Source: Hyphomicrobium sp. ghe19 (lineage in GTDB: Bacteria; Pseudomonadota; Alphaproteobacteria; Rhizobiales; Hyphomicrobiaceae). From it: 64,000 nt of DNA. Below are positions 31,342 to 38,101 of the stretch, piece after piece. The notes under the pieces were generated by a model. That model did not search any database and was not told the DNA's origin. It worked only from the letters and a program-made list of their open reading frames with translations. Positions within the stretch are counted from its first letter, which is position 1. Each line of letters begins with the position of its first letter. Both the position numbers and the translations under genes were made by a program. The stretch covers positions 310,001 through 374,000 of the forward strand of contig NZ_LR743509.1 of the NCBI RefSeq assembly GCF_902712875.1, read 5' to 3'.

Positions 31342-33351
31342 CTAGACGCCAAACGGATAGGTTTCGGGCATTCCCTCGAGTTCTATACTAGCGAGCGGCT
31401 TAACGGCGCTTGTCCGGTCGATCCATATGTATTCGTCAAACTGGAGGGGCAGGGTTGCCTCGAAGTAGTGGCTCGCGAGCTCGCTATCGGGACGATAGAT
31501 GACGCCGATCGCCCGTTCGAGGAGCGGTCGCATCAACTTTTCGCGAAGCGCGGTCTCTGCCTGGAGAGAAAGCATCAACCCCGGCGCGTTCGTCAAATGG
31601 AAGAGCCGCTCATAGCTTTGGGCGTGCGCCGGCCGGACATTCATGACCTCCATGTCCCCGTCCCAGTTCGAGGCGGCTGCAACCGTACCGTCGTTCGTGC
31701 CGAAGCCTATGCTGAAGCAATCGGTCCCGAAGTGCCGTCTGCAGAGTTGCCCGATATTGTATTCGCCGCGCCGGCTCATTTCCGTCGCCGATGCATCTCC
31801 TATATGGGAATTATGTGCCCAAATGATCGCTTTCGAACTTGCGCCATGATGGTTCAGTAGCTGGTTCAGGGTTTCGAACATGTGGCTGTCGCGCAAGTTC
31901 CACGATGCGCGCGAGCCATAATACATCGTGCGATAGTAGCGCTCGGCATTCGAGATCAAGCGCGCATTTTGAGCGGCGTCGAAGAAACGGTCGCCGTCAT
32001 TCATCGCATAGGCCTGTTGTTTTTCGAGCAGATCCACCAAGACATGCGTGACGTCTTGTTCGCACTTTCGATAAGCACCGGTTAGTGCCGCGCGACCGTA
32101 AGCAGACGGGTCCGCTTCCCAAGGGCTAAGGCACCCATAACGTTCACGAGCAATTGCTGCGAGGTCTGGATCGACAGAGTCGAGATATGCAAGGACCACC
32201 CGTACCGAGTTATACAAGCTGTAGAGGTCCAAACCATAGAACGCCGTCCGTTGATCATAGGCGCGCGTCGCGTTGTGCTTATGGAGCCAGTCGACGAAGC
32301 TGCGGGTTTCGGCGTTCCGCCACATCCACGTCGGGAATCTTGCAAACGCCGTCCATTCCGATGGAGGTACGTCTCGATGCCGCGCATAGTGGTCGATGCG
32401 CGCCGCATCGGGCCAATCCGCCTCGGCGGCGACGAAACTAAATCCCTTCTCTTCCATCAAGCGCTGCGTAATGCGCGCTCGCATTCGGTAAAACTCGGAA
32501 GTGCCATGACTTGCTTCGCCGATCAGGACGACGCGTGAGTTACCGATTCGATCGAGAAGCGGCTCGAATTTCGCATCTCGAATCTGGGTGAAGATCTCCG
32601 CGTTCTTGGCGATCAGGGATGGCACCGAGATGCTCACGGCGGGTCGCGCACGAATGACACGCGGTGGCTTCACCTGCCATTCGTCTTCCGTGGTTTCCCA
32701 TCCCTCTTTTCCGATCAGCGGCACAAAGCGGACGTCGGCTATGTCCTCCTGCTCGAAGTCTTCATCGCCCGTTCTCGTAATGCGCACCAGTTCTTGGGAA
32801 CGCAAATTATCTCCAATGGGTACGACGATCCGTCCGCCGACCTTTAGTTGATGCAGCAGCGTGGATGGAACATCCGGCGCGCCCGCTGAGACCAGAATGG
32901 CATCGAATGGCGCTTCCTGCTGCCAGCCTTGCGTGCCATCGGCGTGCAGCACGTGCACATGATCGCAGGCTGCGTTCGCCAGATTCTGGTTAGCTCGCGA
33001 TGCCAGTTCGCCGATGCGTTCGATCGTGTACACGTCGCCCGCAATTTGCGCCAATACCGCCGCGGCGTAACCAGATCCGGTACCGATCTCTAAGACCTTC
33101 TCGCCACCACGCAGGCTTAACGCTTCGATCATGAAGGCTACAATGTAAGGCTGGGAAATTGTTTGTCCGGAACCGATAGGCAGGGGCGCATCATCATAGG
33201 CCTCCGCTGCGAATTCCTGGGGAACGAACATTTCGCGTGGCACTGTTCGCATCGCATCGAGGACGAGAGGATCACGTACACCCCGTGCCTCGATCTGTCG
33301 CTCGACAAACCCTCGCCGCTCTATTGCCTGATGTTCGTTGCTGTGCTTCAT
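31342..33351 (-). CDS. Fusion of protein-L-isoaspartate O-methyltransferase and erythromycin esterase-like domain
   Basis: A 669-residue cytosolic protein with two enzyme domains. Residues about 1-215 are PCMT: MRTVPREMFVP, IGSGQTISQPYIVAFM and the SAM motif VLEIGTGSGYAAAVLAQ. PCMT repairs isoaspartyl damage in proteins. Residues about 235-660 match the EreA/EreB superfamily with VVLIGEASHGTSEFY (catalytic His) and FSFVAAEADWPDA (Glu). A standalone EreA opens macrolides, but most environmental members have unknown substrates, and resistance should not be inferred. The fusion suggests linked repair or detoxification during stress. Confidence 0.9.
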   Translation of the reverse strand: MKHSNEHQAIERRGFVERQIEARGVRDPLVLDAMRTVPREMFVPQEFAAEAYDDAPLPIGSGQTISQPYIVAFMIEALSLRGGEKVLEIGTGSGYAAAVLAQIAGDVYTIERIGELASRANQNLANAACDHVHVLHADGTQGWQQEAPFDAILVSAGAPDVPSTLLHQLKVGGRIVVPIGDNLRSQELVRITRTGDEDFEQEDIADVRFVPLIGKEGWETTEDEWQVKPPRVIRARPAVSISVPSLIAKNAEIFTQIRDAKFEPLLDRIGNSRVVLIGEASHGTSEFYRMRARITQRLMEEKGFSFVAAEADWPDAARIDHYARHRDVPPSEWTAFARFPTWMWRNAETRSFVDWLHKHNATRAYDQRTAFYGLDLYSLYNSVRVVLAYLDSVDPDLAAIARERYGCLSPWEADPSAYGRAALTGAYRKCEQDVTHVLVDLLEKQQAYAMNDGDRFFDAAQNARLISNAERYYRTMYYGSRASWNLRDSHMFETLNQLLNHHGASSKAIIWAHNSHIGDASATEMSRRGEYNIGQLCRRHFGTDCFSIGFGTNDGTVAAASNWDGDMEVMNVRPAHAQSYERLFHLTNAPGLMLSLQAETALREKLMRPLLERAIGVIYRPDSELASHYFEATLPLQFDEYIWIDRTSAVKPLASIELEGMPETYPFGV

Positions 33352-33631
33352 GGCACGATACCCGCGAGGTTCCCGGGAATTTTAAACATCAATACATTTT
33401 ATAGGGTTACGCGCGTTGCGCTTGCCCAAAATGAAGTCAGAAACAATGCGAGATGCGCGACTTAAAGTGAACGGCGCAATATGTTCGTCCGCTTACGTTG
33501 CAACAGTTTAGTCGGGTTCGCTACGCGGCCCTTCTCAGTCGAAGCCGCTCACGGAAAGTTTGCATAAAAATTGTTTTGAGGCAGCGCTTGAGCGGCGTGA
33601 ACGTCATGCCAGATCATTTATGGAGATCAGG

Positions 33632-33985
33632 ATGGAAGCTTCTGGAAGCCGAAAGCAGAAACTGTTTTCGCCGCCCCTCTCAAAAAAATCCTATAGTCTT
33701 CGTGGAAGTTTGTTGCTCCAGTGGCGTTTGACGTCTCTTGGGTTGAATCCAATGGGCATCAAGCGAGTGTCGCCGATAATCTTTCAGCGTTTGCAATGCA
33801 CGTGTGCGTCGTGCTCGAATAAACAGCAATGCTTCGATGACATGACAGATAGCTTCGGCAGTCCAGGCTGGAAGCGGTATTGCGCTAATGCCGAAACGTT
33901 ATCCTCGCTCGCTGACCACAAAACACCAGACATAAGCGTCCGCAGAGAAAGTGCGCGACTGACGAGACAGACGTCTAAGCGTTAG
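33632..33985 (+). CDS. DUF6455-like small cysteine-rich protein
   Basis: A 117-residue protein with a C-terminal motif CTCASCSNKQQC followed about 16 residues later by WKRYCANAETLSSL. The pattern (CxxC, then C, then YCxNAxxL) is that of DUF6455 proteins, which are common near low-oxygen clusters in alphaproteobacteria and could bind a metal or an Fe-S cluster. The start at 33632 has GGAG 6 nt upstream; earlier in-frame starts (33560, 33620) lack a site. The first about 50 residues are poorly conserved in pattern. Confidence 0.6.
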   Translation: MEASGSRKQKLFSPPLSKKSYSLRGSLLLQWRLTSLGLNPMGIKRVSPIIFQRLQCTCASCSNKQQCFDDMTDSFGSPGWKRYCANAETLSSLADHKTPDISVRRESARLTRQTSKR

Positions 33986-34566
33986 TTCGAGCCAATCGGT
34001 CATGCCTACGAACATCTTCCCGAAAAAAGGGCTACGTAACGCGCACACTTTTGAACGCTTGTGACCTCAGTCCGGTACTTCATTTGCCGGGAGTGCGGCC
34101 TCTCAAAAGCGCTCGAAAACCATAGAGCGTGGTAGCTTGTGGGTTGCAAAACGTTGGAGTGCTGACGACCTACGGCCGCAGCGGTGAACGGTCGATCGAA
34201 GGCAATATTTTTTGTAAAATTCTATTTTACGGAGGCCGGGCTGAGAGTTCACTCGAATTCCCCAGCGATACGAATGTGTATGGCAATTTTGTCCGGCTGA
34301 GTAAGGATTCGCTTGCTCAGACTTGCATCTTCGCAAACCTCCCTTCCTAAGCGGATAGGGGCGCCCTCAGAACAATTGGTCAGCCTCGAAGGCTGAGAAT
34401 TCCGTGGGACACTTGCACGTGGATAGTTTGCGACGTCGAAAAGAGGAAAAAGCTGCGATCCAAAGCGGTTAATCCCACCCACCCCAGAGAGGTGGGCCAC
34501 AGGGTGAATCGTCGCGGCTTGAGTTTCACCAAGTGGTGGATTTTATTTAGTTTTTCGGGAATTCCA
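33986..34566. other. Gene-less stretch before tRNA-Leu copy 2
   Basis: About 580 bp. It holds copy B of the repeated element (34162-34263) and a small GC hairpin CCCACC-N7-GGTGGG near 34480-34500. No supported ORF. Confidence 0.5.
34162..34263 (+). repeat. Repeated intergenic element, copy B
   Basis: Plus-strand counterpart of 12536-12634. The core 34184-34252 begins GTGAACGGTCGATCGAAGGC and ends GAGAGTTCAC. An AT-rich middle and a GGAGGCCGGGCTG segment are shared with copy A. Its inverted orientation relative to copy A brackets most of the accessory block. Confidence 0.65.
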
Positions 34567-34652
34567 TGGTGCCCAGAAGAGGACTCGAACCTCCACGCCT
34601 TGTGAGCGCTGCTACCTGAAAGCAGTGCGTCTACCAATTCCGCCATCTGGGC
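34567..34652 (-). tRNA. tRNA-Leu (anticodon CAG), copy 2
   Basis: Identical over all 86 nt, including the encoded CCA, to the copy at 10547-10632, and on the same strand. About 40 bp upstream (promoter side) are also strongly conserved. The sequences downstream of the two copies are unrelated. Confidence 0.97.
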
Positions 34653-34662
34653 TCCGACGTGT

Positions 34663-34691
34663 CAGGTAAATTGTGCGAGCGCCGCAGTCAA
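34663..34691 (-). promoter_or_regulatory. Promoter of tRNA-Leu copy 2
   Basis: TTGACT (34691-34686) and TACCTG (34668-34663), 17-bp spacer, as at copy 1. The spacer differs by several bases while both boxes are unchanged. Confidence 0.6.
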
Positions 34692-34844
34692 TTGCGTTAC
34701 GAGTTAGCAGGGTGAGACAATACATCGACCCGCGCCATCAACTCCGGGATGAGGCAGTCCGACAGGCTTCACAGCGTCAGTTTGGATCGTTAGACCTGCA
34801 GCCAGCAAATGAGCCCATCGGGGCTGCAGCATCGAGGTTTCCGA

Positions 34845-35819
34845 ATGGCAGAAAACGGCAAGCTGGCGACGGTTTTCGGAGGCTCCGGTTTCGTCGGCCG
34901 CTACATCGTCTGGTCGTTGGCCCGCAAGGGCTACCGGGTACGTGCCGCCGTTCGCAGGCCGGACCTCGCGGGCTATCTGCAACCCATGGGCGTCGTCGGG
35001 CAGATCTACGGAGTTCAGGCGAACCTTCGGTTTGCCGATTCGATCGCGCGGGCCGTGGAAGGCGCCGAGATCGTCATCAACGCCGTCGGGATATTGGCGC
35101 CAACCGGCGCACAGACCTTCGAAGCCTTGCACGCCGAGGGCGCGGCGCGTGTTGCGAAAGCCGCCAAGGAAGCGGGGGCGGCACGGCTCGTCCATATTTC
35201 GGCGATCGGCGCGGACGCTGCGTCCGCCTCGCGATACGCGCGAACGAAGGCAGAGGGAGAACGGGCGACCTTCGCCGAATTCTCCGCCGCACAGATATTG
35301 AGGCCATCCATCGTGTTCGGTCCGGAGGACGAGTTCTTCAACCGATTTGCAGCGATGGCGCGCATGAGTCCGTTTCTTCCGCTGATCGGGGGCGGGGGCA
35401 CGAAATTCCAGCCGGTTTTCGTGGGAGACGTGGGGCAGGCGGCTGCCAATGCTGCCACGGGTGCCGGAAAGACAGGGACGATCTATGAACTCGGCGGCCC
35501 GGAGATTCTCAGCTTCAGGGATCTGCTCGAGGCGACGCTACGCTACGCGGATCGCCGGCGGCTCCTGTTGCCCATTCCGTTTGGGCTTGCGAAGCTCATG
35601 GCCATCTTGAGTTCGCCTCTGCCCAATTCGCTGCGTCCCATAACGCTCGACCAGGTCCGGCTGCTACAGTCGAATAACGTTGTGTCGGAAGCTGCGAAAA
35701 AAGAAGGGCGAACGATCGAGGCACTCGGCGTCGAACGGCCGGCATCAATCGATGGGATCGTTCCCGACTATCTGGAGCGTTTCAAGCCGAAGGGCCAATA
35801 CGCCCATTATCGCAACTGA
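34845..35819 (+). CDS. Complex I NDUFA9-like NAD(P)-binding epimerase family protein
   Basis: A 324-residue atypical short-chain dehydrogenase. The nucleotide site VFGGSGFVGRYIVWSLARKGYRVRAAVRR is at the N-terminus; VGILAPTGAQTFEALHAEGAARVAKAA and a YARTKAEGE segment follow. This is the alphaproteobacterial family related to mitochondrial NDUFA9, an accessory complex I subunit that binds NADPH. The exact bacterial role (ubiquinone or complex I related) is not settled. ATG at 34845 is chosen (GAGG 7 nt upstream) over 34809. Gene order here beside a tRNA marks the return to conserved chromosome. Confidence 0.88.
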   Translation: MAENGKLATVFGGSGFVGRYIVWSLARKGYRVRAAVRRPDLAGYLQPMGVVGQIYGVQANLRFADSIARAVEGAEIVINAVGILAPTGAQTFEALHAEGAARVAKAAKEAGAARLVHISAIGADAASASRYARTKAEGERATFAEFSAAQILRPSIVFGPEDEFFNRFAAMARMSPFLPLIGGGGTKFQPVFVGDVGQAAANAATGAGKTGTIYELGGPEILSFRDLLEATLRYADRRRLLLPIPFGLAKLMAILSSPLPNSLRPITLDQVRLLQSNNVVSEAAKKEGRTIEALGVERPASIDGIVPDYLERFKPKGQYAHYRN

Positions 35820-35861
35820 AGCATCCTTGACCCGCTCGCCGCGGCAATGTGGGAAAAAAGT

Positions 35862-35891
35862 AGAGCCACCCAAGGGATTGGGCGGCTCTTT
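35862..35891. terminator. Bidirectional terminator
   Basis: AGAGCC-A-CCC / GGG-C-GGCTCT stem. It has a short T-run on the plus strand and a better one (TTTTTT) on the minus strand, so it can serve both the epimerase gene and the converging DUF1150 gene. Confidence 0.7.
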
Positions 35892-35919
35892 GCATTTAGG
35901 GGATCTTCTCGTCGGTTTT

Positions 35920-36207
35920 TTAATGCAGAGGTGCGATGGACAACTCGTCTTCCTGAGCATGTCCAATGGCCGCTTGCAGCGTGTCGGTCAGCGCGATCGG
36001 CGTCCCGTCGGCTGCGTGAAGCGAAAAAAGCGGGATGCCCTTCGGGAGGCCTTCGATCTGCGGGAACATCTCGATCGCTTCGTCGGAGGTCAGCGTCTTG
36101 ATGTATGCGACCTCGCCGCCGCCAAGCCGTGCGAGCTCCAGCTCGCTCATGACGGGTCCTACAAGATCATGGACTTCGGTAGCTTTTGCGGTGGTCTTAG
36201 TGTTCAT
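35920..36207 (-). CDS. DUF1150 family protein
   Basis: A 95-residue protein beginning MNTKTTAKATEVHDLVGP, with LARLGGGEVAYIKTLTSDEAIEMFP and a GIPLFSLHAADGTPIALTDT strand pair characteristic of DUF1150. In Hyphomicrobiales this small protein is nearly always encoded beside an Hsp20 gene, as here (Hsp20 ends 140 bp upstream on the same strand). Its function is unknown; a role with the small heat shock protein is inferred from context. Confidence 0.9.
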   Translation of the reverse strand: MNTKTTAKATEVHDLVGPVMSELELARLGGGEVAYIKTLTSDEAIEMFPQIEGLPKGIPLFSLHAADGTPIALTDTLQAAIGHAQEDELSIAPLH

Positions 36208-36346
36208 GACGCTCTTCCTCCTTGTGTCGAGGCCGGGCTCTCATCGCAGCTCGGAAAGTGTGGCCCTCTGGCGATTTTCCGTTCTGCGAGTGTGCTCCAA
36301 TCCTCCGACGATTCGGCCGCCGGCGCTGTGACGCGAAAGACTCAGC

Positions 36347-36790
36347 TCAGGTCCGGCTTTTGATCTGCTTCGCCGTCCCTATCTCAATACGCCGGATAAG
36401 CCGCTCTGGTTCTAGGCGCTGTAAATCGACGGCCAACAGCCCGTTGGAAAGCTCGGCGCTTTTTACTTCGATGCCATCAGCCAGGACGAATGTTCTCGAA
36501 AACTGCCGGGAAGCGATGCCCCGGTAGAGATAATCGCGTGCCTTGTCGTCCTGCTGCTTGCCTCGAACCGTCAATTGTTTGTCTTCGAGCGTTATTTCCA
36601 GCTCGTCGCGCGTAAACCCGGCAACCGCCAGTGTAATGCGGAGAAGCTCGCCGTCGTCACCATCCCGGGCGACCCTCTCGATATTGTAAGGTGGATAACC
36701 GTCGCCACCCTTGGTGGCTCGGTCGACCAGCCGTTCGATTTCCTCGAAACCCAGAAGCAAGGGGTTCGAAAGTGCGGTTAGGCGCGTCAT
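36347..36790 (-). CDS. Hsp20/alpha-crystallin small heat shock protein
   Basis: A 147-residue small heat shock protein. The alpha-crystallin domain spans about residues 30-130 (PPYNIERVARDGDDGELLRITLAVAGF, LEITLEDKQLTVRGKQ, FSRTFVLADGIEV, NGLLAVDL). The C-terminal IxI-like motif is in RRIEIG. It works as an ATP-independent holdase. A good RpoH promoter lies 100 bp upstream. An upstream in-frame start at 36916 would place coding sequence across that promoter, so ATG 36790 is preferred. Confidence 0.93.
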   Translation of the reverse strand: MTRLTALSNPLLLGFEEIERLVDRATKGGDGYPPYNIERVARDGDDGELLRITLAVAGFTRDELEITLEDKQLTVRGKQQDDKARDYLYRGIASRQFSRTFVLADGIEVKSAELSNGLLAVDLQRLEPERLIRRIEIGTAKQIKSRT

Positions 36791-36889
36791 TTGAAGGTCC
36801 TCAGCCAAGCGACCATCTATTCCAAGTTCTCCGGACACCCTCTCGGGCCACCCGGTCCACCGGCATCGCTGCCCGGTGATTTTTTTAAG

Positions 36890-36917
36890 ATATGGGGGTG
36901 TCGGACCGGTCTTCAAG
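36890..36917 (-). promoter_or_regulatory. RpoH (sigma-32) heat shock promoter
   Basis: On the minus strand CTTGAAG (36917-36911), a 13-nt spacer and CCCCATAT (36897-36890) match CTTGAAA-N11/16-CCCCATNT. It drives hsp20 and probably DUF1150. Confidence 0.82.
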
Positions 36918-37057
36918 CGTGATCGGGGGTGGGCAGTGTCGCGGACGCCTCATGTGCGTCCAAAATGCTGTGGAGCCGCCTTTCTGCCTTCGTGCCGCCT
37001 TGGGGTCATGGCCAAGGAGCCAAGGCCATCAGGGCTTTATTCCGGGTAGGGGGATTC

Positions 37058-37789
37058 ATGAAGTTTGCGTCCGTGATGTTCGTGTCGGCCTTCGCTTTTT
37101 CGGCTTTTTCGATCGTTCCCTTCGCTTGCTCAATTGCCGTCGCAGACGAACCGGCGAAGGCATCAGCCGACGCCGCCAAGGCCTCGGATTCCGGGAAGGC
37201 CTCAGACTCCGGGAAGGTGTTGGGTGATCCCGATGGGCCGCTCACCCCTGAAGAAACGGCGGAGAAGGCGGCACGTCAGGCCTGCAAGGTCGATCTCTGC
37301 AAAGCCTTCCATTCGAAGGACGCTTCGGGGAGCGACATCGCCTGCCATGTGATCAAGAGCTGGCGCAAGGAACAGCTTGTGAAGCTCGTCGGCAAACTGA
37401 AGGTGACCTGGCCTTACGATGGCGCCCACTGTTCGACAGACTTGAGCGTCAAGCGGGGCGATCTGGTGAAGGCGATGACCGAGCCCAAAGCTGAGGTGGT
37501 TTTCGTCAAGCATACGGTCACCTGCTCGATAGCAAGCGACAAGAAAGGCGCAACGGATTTCTCGTTCGATTTGACTCCGAAAGTGACGTTCGAGAATGGG
37601 AAGGCGATCAAGGCGCAAGCTCAGTGGGGCAAGATCGAAGCGCCGACGCTGATCAAAAGTGCGCTTTGGACCGCGACTGCGGCGGACAACACCGTGAACA
37701 TCCTATCGAGTTCCATCGTCGAGGAAGTCAACGAGTTCATTGGGAAGCGTTGCGACGAAGTCAAAGACCAATGGGCTGCCAAGCAATAG
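37058..37789 (+). CDS. Periplasmic protein, unknown function
   Basis: A 243-residue protein with a signal peptide (SVMFVSAFAFSAFSIVPFACSIAVADE) and an Ala/Ser/Lys-rich linker. The linker contains the direct repeat ASDSGK-ASDSGK. A globular domain of about 190 residues follows with conserved cysteines (ACKVDLCKAF, IACHVIKSWRKEQLV, GAHCSTDL, VTCSIAS, GKRCDEVK). Similar proteins occur across Hyphomicrobiales without known function. GTAGGGGG upstream supports the ATG. A long hairpin at 37795-37825 follows the stop codon. Confidence 0.75.
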   Translation: MKFASVMFVSAFAFSAFSIVPFACSIAVADEPAKASADAAKASDSGKASDSGKVLGDPDGPLTPEETAEKAARQACKVDLCKAFHSKDASGSDIACHVIKSWRKEQLVKLVGKLKVTWPYDGAHCSTDLSVKRGDLVKAMTEPKAEVVFVKHTVTCSIASDKKGATDFSFDLTPKVTFENGKAIKAQAQWGKIEAPTLIKSALWTATAADNTVNILSSSIVEEVNEFIGKRCDEVKDQWAAKQ

Positions 37790-37794
37790 CCGGC

Positions 37795-37825
37795 ATATAA
37801 CCTTCGCATTTGCGAAGTGTTATAT
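37795..37825. terminator. Long hairpin after periplasmic-protein gene
   Basis: ATATAAC-C... / ...GTTATAT: a 14-bp stem with one bulge (CTTCGCA / TGCGAAG inside) and a 2-nt core loop, starting 6 nt after the stop codon. It is followed by TGTTATTAGG rather than a clean T-run. Confidence 0.55.
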
Positions 37826-37936
37826 TGTTATTAGGCCGGCTTATGAGTGGTCATTGTAAATACGATTGGCACTTATTTCCTGGCGAGCATAGGTAGATCC
37901 CCGTTAAGCGTGGACAAACCACACTTGGAGGAAGCC

Positions 37937-38026
37937 ATGAAGACGTGGTCGAAGCCCGAAGTTCGCGAACAGGAAGTTGGTCTCGAAGTGACCAGCTATC
38001 TGCCGGCTGAGATCGATCTCATCTAA
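37937..38026 (+). CDS. pqqA: PQQ precursor peptide PqqA
   Basis: A 29-residue peptide, MKTWSKPEVREQEVGLEVTS followed by YLPAEIDLI. It has the PqqA signature GLEVTSY-xxAEID, with Glu17 and Tyr21 in the E-x3-Y spacing that PqqE crosslinks and that becomes pyrroloquinoline quinone. GGAGG 5 nt before the ATG and a terminator shortly after the stop support a real gene. No pqqB, C, D or E lies in this window, so this is an orphan or extra copy; methylotrophs often carry several pqqA genes. PQQ serves methanol and alcohol dehydrogenases in the periplasm. Confidence 0.88.
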   Translation: MKTWSKPEVREQEVGLEVTSYLPAEIDLI

Positions 38027-38060
38027 TTCGGATGGGGTCGGCCTTAGGGTCGAACTTTTA

Positions 38061-38094
38061 AGCGGCGGCCGAGTCTCTCGGTCGTCGCTTTTCT
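38061..38094 (+). terminator. Terminator after pqqA
   Basis: GCGGCGGCCGAG / CTCGGTCGTCGC stem (two G-T pairs) with loop TCT, followed by TTTTCTT. It also separates pqqA from the converging ABC-F gene. Confidence 0.8.
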
Positions 38095-38101
38095 TATTGC
38101 G

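Noticed and set aside
33416..33429. TTGCGCTTGCCCAA upstream of the PCMT fusion gene as a FixK box
   Set aside because: The last half site reads CCAA instead of [TG]CAA. One mismatch in a short degenerate motif is not enough.
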